The position numbers and the translations under genes are program-made. Of a stretch of 64,000 nt of DNA, positions 24,699-36,828 are shown in pieces. Position 1 is the first letter of the stretch. Every line of letters begins with the position of its first letter. Source of the stretch: Catonia carolina (lineage: Eukaryota; Arthropoda; Insecta; Hemiptera; Achilidae); the NCBI GenBank assembly GCA_035578175.1, contig JAQMRL010000004.1, forward strand, positions 44,101,401 to 44,165,400, given 5' to 3'. The notes under the pieces were generated by a model. That model did no database searches, was not told where the DNA came from, and was given only the letters and a program-made list of their open reading frames with translations.

Positions 24699-25509
24699 AC
24701 AAGAAGATCTGCATACAAAAAATATATTTTCTTCAGAGCACGCGGTCCGTAAAAAATGAGTCGGCGGTCCGCCAGTCGGTAACCACTGCACTAGACCAAT
24801 CTGGCGTGTTAAACCACAGTGCTTTAACCCTTTAAATACGGTATTTTTATCTGCGTTTTGATATACAAGTAATCTTGGACATTAAACCGCAGAGGTTTTT
24901 TAAGTAGTTAAAAATATTGCATTGTATTGAAATACCGTCAAAATATTTTAGCCGAGAATTTGAAACCTTCGACTTCAGTTTAATTCGGCATTGTACTAAA
25001 GCGAAACGAAACCATTTATTTCTTATAATAAAATTGAATTTACTAAAATATGTATTTTTTAAATTTCTACTTAGGTAAACAAATGTTTTAGGATTACACA
25101 AATACTTTAAGTTTGAAATTGCAGTCTACTTTTTAAAAAAACCTTCAAATATTTATTATTCATTACCAGTAGAATACCTACATGAATTCAAGGGCATTTA
25201 AATATCTTGTAAACGTTTTATCATTTCTAAAAAAAACATACTTTACTTACTAAAATTAGCCTGCAATAGAAACAGTGAATAAAAAACACATAAATAAAAC
25301 ATGGACATTACTAAATTTAAATTGTAAACACTCATCTAACAAACAGGTTCATGTATGTAATTCAAAATATCCAATTAATAATGTAATAATTTTTAAAATT
25401 AACCTTGGGAGCTTTCAAATTTTGTACGAAAAAAGACAGTTTTTTAATCAATGATAAATGAAAAAGTTATTGTATGCATATATGTACGAGTAGGCCTATA
25501 TAAAAATAA
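24699..25509. other. No feature recognised
   Basis: AT-rich spacer; nothing matched. Confidence 0.5.
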
Positions 25510-25767
25510 TATGGTTTGAAACCTTCACACGACTTTCTATTGCCAATGTAGATAATGAATAATATAACCTACGTTTAATCACGAGTGAATGACGCAAAAT
25601 GAAAATTAACCTCAGTTTGACTTCAAAATACGGAGAATCACTAATTATACACTAAACTCTGTACAAAAAATAAATGCTTGAAATAAAAGTTGTAGGTTTT
25701 TTAGTTTCCTATAATTTTGATTATATGCACTTTAATTGTAAAATTCATATTAAAGCCACAATCTTAA

Positions 25768-26325
25768 CCCTTTCAGTACCAACGTCCGGAAAACAGGACC
25801 TCGATATATTTTACGTAGTTATAACATCCGGTTTATCGGACGCCCGTAAATTATGCATAAAGTGCCAACGTCCTGATAACCGAACAATTCCAAAAAAACT
25901 TTCAAACAAAAATTAATGGAATATATGTTTTGAAGCCGCCTCCGTGGCGTAGTGATTCGTTAGCCTACCACGCGAAAGATCCTGGGTTCGATTCCCGGCT
26001 AGGGTCTGGAAATTTTAACACGTTAAAACCACCGTTAAGGTACCAAAACCCACTGTTGTTGCTAATGACCAAGCTGTCAATGCGACTTTAAATTTTAAAA
26101 AAACTATTTTGAATATTTTTAGTGTTAGAACGATTTTTTTGTGAACGTAATAAAAATTAATTTTTAACAGGAAATTTTATTTTTCTGTAACGTTGGAATT
26201 TTGGCGGCAATGGCAAGCTTACGCCTGCAAGTTTTCGAAATAAAGGCTAGTACTTTTTGTACACCCTTTTTCAAATTAAATGGCACTTTAGACCAAACTT
26301 AAATATTGTTTCGGCACTGAAAGGA
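25768..26325. mobile_element. Non-autonomous piggyBac-like element (558 bp)
   Basis: Flanked by TTAA at 25764-25767 and 26326-26329. Terminal inverted repeats are CCCTTTCAGTACC at the left and GGCACTGAAAGG at the right. TTAA duplication and a CCCTTT-type end are hallmarks of piggyBac elements. No transposase frame is present. It carries an internal tRNA-like SINE head near 25936. Confidence 0.8.
25936..26020 (+). mobile_element. tRNA-derived SINE head
   Basis: Box A-like TGGCGTAGTGATTCG and box B-like GGTTCGATTCC with a good T-arm (CTGGG...CCCGG), but the acceptor arms (GCCTCCG and TAGGGTC) do not pair, so it is not a functional tRNA gene. Tail length is unclear. Confidence 0.6.
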
Positions 26326-26410
26326 TTAAAAAAACACATTTTTTTACCACGAGAGCACAGCCTCTCCCAAGAATTGTACAAAAAAATGCTTGAAATCAAA
26401 GTAACTATAA

Positions 26411-28490
26411 ATAAAAGTAATTTTTACGTTTTACATATAATTTTAAATTTAAATAAAAGTAATTTAAAACAACATGATAATTACGACACGAAAACACTTG
26501 ACATCAAACATACATTATACAGAACTAATTATCCAAATATTCCGTCCAATTTAAATATTTTAACTTCATTTCTTTTAAATTCATCGGGAAAATAACTAAA
26601 TTTTAAGTTACTTGTTTCATTTAATGTAGGTAACACTAAAAAGAAAATCTACCCTATTTAGGCCCTAATCTAACCTATTTATACAAAAAGGTTCAGAAAG
26701 CTTTTCTGAAGAGTACACAAGTACTCTTTCCATTCTTTTCCGTTTTCTATCTTTTCGGATTTCATAATAGAATGAAGAGAAAAGTCGAAGAAGCGGAAAA
26801 CCTGTGGAAAAATGGAGGAAATAACGGAAAATAGTGCCCGGTGGCGTTGCTTTATAGTGCTCTAAAGAAGGGAAAATGAAACTAAAAGGAAAGTTCAATC
26901 TCAGAATTGGTGAATAGTTTCCCATAATAAATTATAAAAAACAATTACTGAGATTGAATTTTCATTAAATTAACTCATTCGAATTTGTGTTTTGTATTAT
27001 ACAGCAATACTATACTAAGCCTAAATACAAATAAGTAAAATATGTTATGATCTATTAAAAAAGTTAATATTAGTGAACAAATACCAGATAAAACATGGTT
27101 AGATTCAAACGCTTCTTACTTCACAAGTTATTAAAACAAAACATACACCCTGTGGTGGCGATCTTTCATAAATGACAGATTTTCTGCACCAGGAAACTTG
27201 TATAAAAATTTTCTAAGAATTATTAAATACGTGTTCTGAACACTTTACACAGGGTCGTTTTATTTATTCTATCCGTATCAAATTCTAAATCAACTTCAAA
27301 CTTAAATCAATTGTACTAGTGCATATTACACAAAAAGAAAACCATAACCCACAAATCCGTTATGGAAAAATATTTATTCTAAATCCTTGATGAAAAAATC
27401 TATTATAAATTTAACCTCTTCTTTGAATCTAAATTGCGCTACTACCAAATAGTCTTGAAACCGGATACAGCAAAGACAAATTAATATATTAAAAATTGTC
27501 GGAAGATATATTCTCAGGAAAATTCGCAGGTTACCTCAAAGTTAATGGATTAATATATTTTAAAGAAGGAATTAAACGTAAATTGATTTAAAGATTCAGA
27601 ATGACTTGAAGAATCCATAATTAAAAGAATTAAATTTTAGAGTCGTTCGGTAAGAATGAGACCACAGAGATGTAACAAACAAATTTTCGATAGTATTACC
27701 ACTGTAGAGGATTAATTATCTTGGTTTCCATACAACAGAAAGAGAATGAAAATAATATCATATTTTGGGATCCGATTTCATAGAGAATCATTCGGAAAGG
27801 AAGTTTGCAATTTTATCCCACAGTAGATAAAGATAAAACTAAAGAAAAATTTTCAAATTAAGAAAAATCAAAAAGATCTACTTGAATGAAAAAATATTGG
27901 AAAAAAAGAAAAGCGAGAGAAATTTTCAAGAAGTAATATTTAATTCACTGCATGATCATTAGTGATCTATTCGTAAAAAAACTTTTTTAATTTTTTAATA
28001 CGAAAATTTTAAAGAAAAAGTACTACTTTGTTACTGAACGACGCGAATTAAAATTACAGTAGTCTCACTTAACCGACTCTTCTCCAAGAGAGTGATGTTT
28101 TTTAGTCACATTAACTACCCAGGTAATAAAGGAACCCGAGACGTCGGCATTACAAACAGCTGATAACTAACAGAGGTTTTGAAGCAGCCAGAAAAACCCA
28201 TTCAGGTATATTTGAAAATTTGGTTTATTAGAAGATAAAAATCTTCAACTCCATATAATGCTCTGAATCTAAAAAAAAAATGCCGACATTATGCAGCTAA
28301 AAAGAGCAAGACTAACATAAAATAATAAAAGAAAATTACAGACATTTTCTCATAGCTTACAGGGTTTTGAACGTAAAATGTATTTCGTACTGTACATGTA
28401 AATAGTTTTAGTTTTACAACTGTGTATAATAGACGTAAAATATGTTTGTATTTGCTGTATAATTTATAGTTAATGTTGTTTTAATACATT
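26411..28490. other. No feature recognised
   Basis: About 2 kb of AT-rich DNA with scattered short open frames and no domain or repeat match. Confidence 0.5.
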
Positions 28491-29641
28491 ACTCGCCACT
28501 CCAGCAGCGCTTCGCACCGCTTCCATGTCTCGCATTAGAGGGGTAGTTGGATCAAAACCATGGAAGTGCGGGCGCGAAGGTTTGCCATAAGGTGAAGTTC
28601 GGCCATCGTACGGGTTGGGTGGATGACAATAATTTTAAAATTTAAAGGTTGATGGTTTAATCGTTAAAGGTTAATGTAATGGTAATGTGTGGTAATGGTT
28701 AATGGTTTTAGGTTAATGTTTGAAGTACGAAGGTCTGAATTTACGACATTTGACAGTATGTCATTTAAGTTTTTTTTTAGTTTTTTCTGCAACCGGGTAC
28801 AACCCGTAATTTTTTGGGTTATAATTTTTTTTTGTAATTTTTGATCGCTGAACAACATGCCCTTGTTGTTTTACATTCTGCAAATTTAAAAAATTACCCG
28901 TGATACCAGGGGTACATTTAACTGTTTTTAAATGAATATTCGCCGAAAAAAATCGTTTTGAAGTTGTAAAGAAAGAAAAACATTAAAACAGCAAGCCCCG
29001 AAAAGCTGAAATTTTCTCAGCATTCTTAGAGTTTTCTTAGCGAATGGGTAGGTCACGGGAAACTTTAGCTACATTGACTTGAAGTACTTTGGGAGCGTCA
29101 CAGAAAACATTCTATACACTTTTCCGGCACGATACACCGATCAAAACTACATAAAATGTAGTCATCCGAAATTTCTAGTTGCACCTGTCACCAATAGTGG
29201 GGGTAAGTTTATTTTATCTCCTAAACGCTGGATCGTAGCGAAAAAGTGTATTGAACATTATGTGTACCCGTTTACAAAGTACTGCTTGGCCATGTAGCTA
29301 AAGGCGCCCTTAAGCCACCAGGTCGTTAAGAAAACTTAAAAACTCTAATTGCCATGTCTTAAAAAATCAAACATTAAAAGTCGAAATTTAGAAAATTCAA
29401 AGGCCGTACTTCAAACGTTAACCTAAACTTCAAAACCTTCAAATTTCAAAACTTCAAACATCATCTTTAAACTTTCAAATCTTCAAACTTCAAAATATTG
29501 TGATACACCCAACCCCTTTGGCGGCCGAACTTCACCTTGTGGCAAAGTGCGGGCGCACAGCGCACACTCTTCCATGGTTCTGATCCACTTATGAATTCTG
29601 ATCCACCTAACCCTCTGATGCGAGGCACGAAAATGGCGAGT
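28491..29641. mobile_element. Unclassified 1.15-kb element with long inverted ends
   Basis: Ends are ACTCGCCA and TGGCGAGT. Arms of up to about 260 bp match as inverted repeats: GATCAAAACCATGGAAG, AAGGTGAAGTTCGGCC and GGGTTGGGTG at the left correspond to CTTCCATGGTTCTGATC, GGCCGAACTTCACCTT and CACCCAACCC at the right. Subterminal zones have many short GGTTAATG or CTTCAAA repeats. One small inner frame (29079-29297, 72 aa) has no recognisable domain. Flanking target duplication is not evident. Probably a non-autonomous DNA transposon. Confidence 0.7.
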
Positions 29642-30862
29642 TGATATACTAAAAGCGAAATTACACTACGTATTACTACAACATTTTCACATACTGTATT
29701 ACGTAAACGATACTATGTAACTTTATTTCAAAAGAGGTTTAGTGTGCTTTATCTAATGTACTCTAATGTGTTACAAAATGTGCTTAATTTTGGGATCCAA
29801 ATTGAGTCATTTTATAAAAAATATGATCAATTCTTAGTTCTACAGATTTGTAAATGAGCTATATTTCTACTATCAGATTTTTGGTCATCCAACCGCGACT
29901 TGGTGTTATCCAAGTCGATAAAAACAGAGGTCACAGTAATATTTAAATAGAATTTAATTATCGGTTCTAAAAGCAAAAATTTGCCTAAAAAATCTTTACA
30001 AAAGAAAATATTAACTTAAGATAAAAAAAACAATGCTAATTTTACAGAACATTAGGTTAACAGTACATTAAACAACAAAATTAATATTGTGCTGTTACAG
30101 GATAACGTAGGTTAAATTCGTAATTTAAAGGATATTGCACGGCAATACGTAATACGTACGGTACTCATTTATCAACTGTTAATAACTTTACATATTGTCG
30201 CCTTTAAAAGATTGCATGTTTTTTTAAAGACATTAATTATTATAATACACACTAAACATAATCAGACATACTTATGTACAATGTAAAAGAACAAGCGTGA
30301 AATAAATGCGTTAAAAAGAGACAGAAAATTTGTACCCATTCTCTATTATATTTCTAGCCTATCGCTATCATCTTCGCTTTCTTTATTCCCATCCAATTTT
30401 ATTATTATTCTTTATACAGTACGTTCATACATAAAGTATCCACAATTTTGAAATACAATATTCTAACCTTATAACGGTCTACTGCGTTCTACAGATTATA
30501 TCTTTACACAACGTAACTTGACGAAATAGGATAAAGAGAATACTAAACAATACATTTCATAAGAATAATAATGTAAACAAAAATGGAATTGTAATAAAAT
30601 TATTTTTTAACCTCCACTTAAAATTTTTTGTGAGAGAAATACAGTAAAAGAAAAATTCAACCGGAAGAAAATTCTGTTGAAAACAATTCAACAAAAATAT
30701 ATCAACCGAAAAGACCTTCTGCTCTACACCAGTAAATGTTTAAAAGAAAAACTGATACAATTTCAATTTGTTCCAAAATAAAATATTTCAGAAAATTCGA
30801 GTCATATTGGAAAAAATAAAACAAGAAAATGACACAGGGAATTCTGTAGAGCAAAATAAAAA
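29642..30862. other. No feature recognised
   Basis: AT-rich spacer; nothing matched. Confidence 0.5.
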
Positions 30863-31343
30863 TCTGGTGTGAAACACTCACACAACTTTTTCTTGCCGAT
30901 GCAAATAATGATCAATATAACCTAACATTAGAAATAAAACATTAGAAACAAACAAAAAACTAACCTCAAAAAACATAACCGTATTTTAATCATGAGTGAA
31001 AGAAGCAAAATGAAAATCGACCTCAGTTTGGCTTAAAAATACGGAAAATCACTCTTTCACGCTAAACTAGGCCCTGTAGAAAAATGCTCTAAATGAAAGT
31101 TGTAGATCTTTTATTTAGAGCATTTTTCTCTACAGAGCCTAGTTTAGCGTAAAAGAGTGATTTTCCGTATTTTTAGCCAAACTGAGGTCGATTTTCATTT
31201 TTCGTCTTTCACTTATGATTAAAAAAGGTTATGTTTTTGAGGTTAGTTTTTTGTTTGTTTCTAATGTTTTATTTCTAATGTTAGGTTATATTGGTCATTA
31301 TTTGCATTGGCAAGAGAAAGTTGTGTGAGTGTTTCACACCAGA
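30863..31343. repeat. Rep-A palindrome (two 5' ends head to head)
   Basis: The left half begins TCTGGTGTGAAACACTCACA; the right half ends GAGTGTTTCACACCAGA. Each half is the first about 235 bp of Rep-A. They meet near 31103 around TAGAGCATTTTTC and its complement. Similarity between arms is very high over the full 480 bp. Confidence 0.88.
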
Positions 31344-31727
31344 TTTTTGTTTTCAAATTACTTTGATTTCATGATTTCCTTGTCCACTTCCGGTCATGGT
31401 CTGACCACTTCCGGTCGAAACCAGAACTTCAAACCCACTGATTTCCGAATTTTCTCTTTAAGAGGAATCGAATGACACTATTTTTGTTTCCAAATTCCGA
31501 CTTTGATTTCTTGACTTCCGGTAGAAACCGAAACTTCAAACCCAATCCAAACTCACTATCTTTGTATGTAGATTACGAATCTGAAAACCGTTTATTCCTA
31601 TCTTTTGTAGTTTCTGACATTTGGGTGTGACGGACGGGCAGACATAGAAAACTGTTAGGTCATTTTTAGAATTGCCACAAAAAACGAGTAGATGCACAAG
31701 AATACTTTTTTAAATAAAAAATATTAG

Positions 31728-32037
31728 TTTACTACCATAAACCGCGCGGCTTCGCACAGGAAACATGTGTAATAATTTTTTTAAATAAATATTTAACAGA
31801 AATTGTGTAGCTGCTAGTCGACTGTATACTCCAACGCGCGCACGCACACGCACACATATTTATGAAAATTTTCATTAGGGCCCTTAAGGTTATCCATTTA
31901 GAAATTTTAAAATAAAACATTGTTGTCAATTTAAATACAAATACGCTGTCATAATTTCATGAAAATCCATTCAGTAGTTTTCAGTAGTAGCCTGCACAAA
32001 AAAAACACGCTTTGTTTTTATAATATTAGTATAGATT
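31728..32037 (+). repeat. Possible LINE or SINE 3' end
   Basis: Starts near ACCGCGCGGCTTCGCACAGG and ends TAATATTAGTATAGATT after TGAAAATCCATTCAGTAG. These strings resemble the 3' ends of a repeat common in arthropods. No second copy in the window supports the borders. Confidence 0.35.
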
Positions 32038-32633
32038 AAATAAACTTTAAACCTCATAAAAATATATGGAACATCCAAAAGTGTATAATATATTAATTTA
32101 AACCTACAACAGTACTTTCGAGAACAAAAAGCCTGAAACAAAAAATAAATAAATTAAGAAACAACTGAAAAAAATTTAACAGCACGAAATGATAATAGAA
32201 ACAGATAACCCTGCAAATGCTTACTGCATAACAAAATAATTTTTAAAAGCACTCTGATATAAATGCAATTAATTAATTATACACGTGTAAACACAATAAA
32301 ATTGACTTAAAAAATTATCATAAATATTAATGCAGACAAATTAATAAATTTATGAAGCAAGTACAAAATGTAAACAGATAATTAATAACGTTCGATGATG
32401 GACATAAAAAAGTTAAATAAAATAATATTTTTATGCGCTCATGCAGGTTGCACAAAATTAATTACCATAATTTTTAATAATATCGCTTTTGTCATTAAAT
32501 TTTCAATAATAAAATACAAAAAGCTACATTATAAAATAATAAAAACTCTCTTTAGAATTAAACTAATTATACCATAAATGGTTAACAACCGGAGCTCATT
32601 TCAAGTTCATACATATTTGTTTTATCACAAAAT

Positions 32634-33400
32634 TCTGGTGTAAAACACTCACACGACTTTTTTTTGCAACCCACCGAATAATATAACCTATGATTAATCA
32701 TACGTTAACAATGTAATACGCCCATAACAGACAGGTGGAGCGTCAAATTATTTACACGCAATCAGTTCGTTGCAGGGCTAATATAAATAGTTCTGTTTCT
32801 TATCACATGGTCAGCCAATTAAATGACTGAATCATTTAAGAGCAAAAGAGGTAGAGGTATAAGACACTAATCAGAGTTATCTCCTCTGAAATCAATGTAT
32901 TTCATTATTCAGCCAGACCCTGTGGTGAATGAAGTGAAGGAGTCATTTGCAGAGTGGTAAATATATGCTTTTCAGAGGGCCCGGCATGCTGATAAGCGTA
33001 CTTTTCCTTTCGGTGAGGAAGGCATTGGTAATCTAACTCCTCGTTTTACTTAGTAAAACCTCTACAGGTTCAAACCACCTTTTCGGCTGATGACCTAAAC
33101 AACAAACCATGTAATATGAAAAACATAACCTAACTTTAATCATAAGTGAATGACGCAAAATGAAATTCAGCCTCTGTTCGGCTTAAAAATATGGAAAATC
33201 ACTGATTAATGCTAAACTAGGCTTGTAGATGAAAAATGCTAGAAAAAATGAAAATTTTTTTCGTATAAATTTAATACATCCACTTTAGTCGAGAAATGCA
33301 TAGGCTACTAAGGTCGCAATCATAAAGTACAGATTTTTATGAGCAAAAAACAGATAATCATTAATTAACGCTAAACTAAGCGTTGTAGAAAATATGATGA
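32634..33400 (+). repeat. Rep-A, 5' part, interrupted by SINE-2
   Basis: Begins TCTGGTGTAAAACACTCACA, is broken near 32715, and resumes near 33110 with AAAACATAACCTAACTTTAA and CGGCTTAAAAATATGG. The later part is diverged and its end uncertain. Confidence 0.7.
32720..33107 (+). mobile_element. SINE-2 copy nested in Rep-A
   Basis: GCCCATAACAGACAGGTGGA through CCAGACCCTGTGGTGAATGA to CCTAAACAACAAACC. It sits inside a Rep-A 5' half. Confidence 0.7.
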
Positions 33401-34345
33401 AATAAAAAATTCCAAATCTGACCAGGACTCCTGGCGTAGAAAAAATAGAAGGGGAAAAGGCGGGTAAAAGAATACTGAGAGTGTGGGGCTGCAAAAAGAG
33501 TTTTTAGAAATGTTTAAAGTAACTTAACCTTGGCTTTAAACGACAAAAAATCGCCTAGTCAGATTCATCGATACGAGTCGACATTTTGATTGACTGTGCA
33601 CAATGACCCAGCGATTTTTGTACAAAAACAACCATCTGATAAACCTGTAAGGCCGAACTATGTTATTCAACATTAAATAAACTAACTGTAGGTGAAAATA
33701 TAAAATGTTAAAAATCGGATGTTAAATACTAATAAAAACTAGAAAAGAAATAAAATGTAATTCAATAAAATTAATCTAGATTTTGTTACGAAGGTCGTGC
33801 AAAGTAATTATTACATTTAATAGTCCAGTACATTTAATTTTCAACGTCGTTTATAAATTTCAAATTTTATTATTGTCCCTTTGTAATAAATAATTGATTC
33901 CCATATATTATTTAAACATCAGAATTGTCAATGTAAAGTTGTATTATTAATAATCAAATGCATTTCTAATATACAGTCTGATAGTGCGTATGATAGAAAC
34001 AGATAATTATTAATCTCGTTAAAACAGGAAGCGATGTTCATGATTGCAATAAATATAACTTGCTACAATACATAATGAAATACTACAATAATAAATAAAT
34101 AACCTAGAACTAAATATTTATAAAATAATATTTAATGATCATCCGGCAACAGTTAAGGAAAAATTAATTAATTAACATTTATTGTTATGTAGAATAATAT
34201 AGGTGCATAATAAACTACATGACATAACAAATTTTATAAAAAGGATCGGGAAGGTTATGCTACTGCACAAAACACGAGGAGCTGGCTGATGATGCATTCG
34301 CTTGTAACAGTCAAAGGGAAACCGTGCAAAAATTATGACTAGCGT
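33401..34345. other. No feature recognised
   Basis: AT-rich spacer before a GC-richer block. Confidence 0.5.
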
Positions 34346-34590
34346 AACGAACTAGAGACTGCAGAAGAAGGCGGAGCATAGTGACCTAGATCACAGCACA
34401 GAACCAATTGACTTTCGTTAGTTGTATCCTGCGTCGTCACGTTGTGGTGCCGCTGTGGTGACAGCCTAACAACAAGTCAGCTGAAGTTTGGTGGAACAAA
34501 GTGCGACGCACCGAAGGGGCTGCCTCAGATCCAACCTTAGCTGGTATTGGCTAGCAGTCTTGGTATCTCATCTGCAGTCTTTAGTTCGTT
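34346..34590. repeat. GC-richer 245-bp block bounded by 20-bp inverted repeats
   Basis: Left AACGAACTAGAGACTGCAGA (34346-34365) and right TCTGCAGTCTTTAGTTCGTT (34571-34590) are inverted copies with one mismatch. The interior is clearly GC-richer than its surroundings. It could be a small non-autonomous transposon or a promoter/first exon. No open frame or second copy was found in the window. Confidence 0.6.
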
Positions 34591-34712
34591 GGGGTATACG
34601 ACATTCATATCATTTTACTAATTAATTCCCGTAAATCGTCTGATTTTTTTTCAAAAAAATTTCAATTTTACAGGTCACTTATATTAATTGTTTCTTATCT
34701 ATTAATTTAAAA

Positions 34713-35634
34713 TCTGGTGTGGAAACACACGACTTTCTCTTGCTAATGCAAATAATGAACAATATATAATCTAACATTAGTAAAATAGCAACCTCAAAAA
34801 AATTACCTTATTTAATCATGAATGAATGATGCAAAATGAACCTTACTTTGCCAAAACCAACCTTAGTTTTGTTAATCAATACGGAAAATCACTCTTTGCC
34901 CCTAAACTAGGTTCTGTAGAGAAAAAAGCGCCAAATAAAAGTTGTAGATCTTTTAATTTCTTTTAAATTTGATTATATGCATTTTTGTCGTAAAATGCAT
35001 ACAAAGGCATTTTGATTGACATTTTAAAAAATAATTTTTTACAAATTTTCATAAAAAAACAGAAAATCGTTAATTACCGCTAAACTAAGCGTTATACAAA
35101 AAAATGTTTGAAATAAAAGTTGCAGGCTTTTTAATTGTCTACAACTTTTATTATATACATTTTTGCGATAAAGTGCATAATTAAAGCCGAAATCTTATGG
35201 AAACAATTTTTTTCTACGAGAGCACAGCCTCCCTAAGAATTTCAGCAGACATATCGCCTACCTTATCTTGTACAGTATGCGTTTTTTAGAAAATCGCAAA
35301 AAAGTGAAAAATGACATGAATAAACTACTACTTCCGGTTGACCGATTTTGATGAAAATGTTCGTGTCGGGTCCGATAGTAGTATCCAACTTCAGTTTCAA
35401 GTTTCGACTTCATATCATGTTCCGTTCTTGAGAACGGAATATAATCTTTTTTCGCAAGCACACATACGCGCGCGCGCGCGCACACACACACACCCTCACA
35501 CATATAGACCAATAGCTAAAAACATGTTTTTTGTTCAGGGAGTCTGAAAACGTGTAAATCCGGTAAAAACTCGATTTTTAAAAATCGACATGAAAACAAG
35601 ACTTCCTATATATTCATAAAGGCAAGAGAAAGTA
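34713..35634 (+). repeat. Rep-A copy, full length
   Basis: From TCTGGTGTGGAAACACACGA to TAAAGGCAAGAGAAAGTA, 922 bp. It contains all Rep-A blocks, including an alternating CG/CA run near 35464-35500. No coding frame of interest. Confidence 0.85.
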
Positions 35635-36265
35635 TAAAGGCTAGTTTTGCCTTCCATAAAATTTAACGTTGCCCAGTCGAAACCCACTCCATTAATAATT
35701 AACCTAAGGTTGTTAACAATAAAATTAGGTTTAAAACATGTTTGCTTTTGATAATAAAAAATTGGTGTCCTGGAATTGAACTGAAGATCTTCAGTTTAGT
35801 TTAAATAAAGTATAGACAATTATTTTAATCCCATATCAACAGTTTTTCAAAATTTTATTCAAATAATTTCTACAAACTGATGTAGATAAAAAGGAACTGC
35901 TTTAAATAAATCATCATCTAAAAATTAGACATCCCAACTCGAGAATGAATACACTAATGCAAAATACAGGCGATTATTTATGTGGCACAATAGTAATTTA
36001 TCTGCTACGCAATAAATATAACACACTGATACAGGCCTACGCTCTACAACACAAAAAAATATTTTACAGAAGCTGGTCACATATAAATCAAAATTTAAAA
36101 AAACTATCAACAAGGCAAATTTCATGAATTCAAAGAACAATCTCATTTTTTTTATAATAAGTATAGAACCACTAAAAATGACGTCGCTAATTCGCGAAAA
36201 TTATTATTCTTTCTCAACGTCTTTATTATTATAGAATTAATCAAAAAGGTTGGTTATTTGAAACC

Positions 36266-36622
36266 ACATTCAATCTGTTCGTTGCACGCCTAAAATAAAT
36301 AGTTCTGTTTCTTATCACATGGTCAGCCAATTAAATGACTGAATCATTTAAGAACAGAAGAGGTAGAGGTGTAAAAGATACTAATCAGAGATATCTCCTC
36401 TGAAAGTAATGAATTTCATTATACAGCCAGACCCTGTGGTGAATGAAGTGAAGGTGTCATTTGCAGAGTGGAAAATGTGCTTTTCAGAGGGCCCGGCATG
36501 CTGGTAAGCGTACTTTTCCACTCAGTGAGGAAGGCAATGGTAAACCACCTCACTCCTCGTTTTACTTAGTAAAACCTCTACAGGTTCAAACCAGCCTTTC
36601 GGCTGATGACCTAAACAACAAC
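36266..36622 (+). mobile_element. SINE-2 copy, slightly 5'-truncated
   Basis: Begins CAATCTGTTCGTTGCA, passes CCAGACCCTGTGGTGAATGA, and ends CTAAACAACAACA. This is the best-preserved SINE-2 3' part in the window. Positions 35635-36265 show nothing recognised. Confidence 0.7.
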
Positions 36623-36828
36623 ATTTGAAACCAAAAAAGAGAAGAATGATTAACCTCCTTTGTGCATTATTCCACTTACGTAAAAAACGTTTTTTAAATT
36701 ATATACTCTACTTAAGATTCAACCATGAAAAAAATCCATTTTTGAAGTACCAACTTCTGAGTGCTTTAATCCACGAAAATCACGTCTTGTGACAGTATAA
36801 AATTTATTTCAAAATTCACACTCATTTT

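Larger units (their letters stand above)
25510..26410 (+). repeat. Rep-A, 5' half, interrupted by a piggyBac-like element
   Basis: Starts near ATGGTTTGAAACCTTCACAC (diverged 5' end), runs through AACCTCAGTTTGACTTCAAA and TAAAGCCACAATCTTAA, and resumes at 26326 with ACCACGAGAGCACAGCCTCT. The split falls exactly at a TTAA. Confidence 0.75.

Noticed and set aside
25936..26010. Second tRNA-like sequence
   Set aside because: A good T-arm but acceptor arms do not pair; it lies inside a transposon.
34713..35634. Rep-A as a Helitron
   Set aside because: It begins with TC and has a small hairpin near that end, but no CTRR terminus and the hairpin is at the wrong end; left unclassified.
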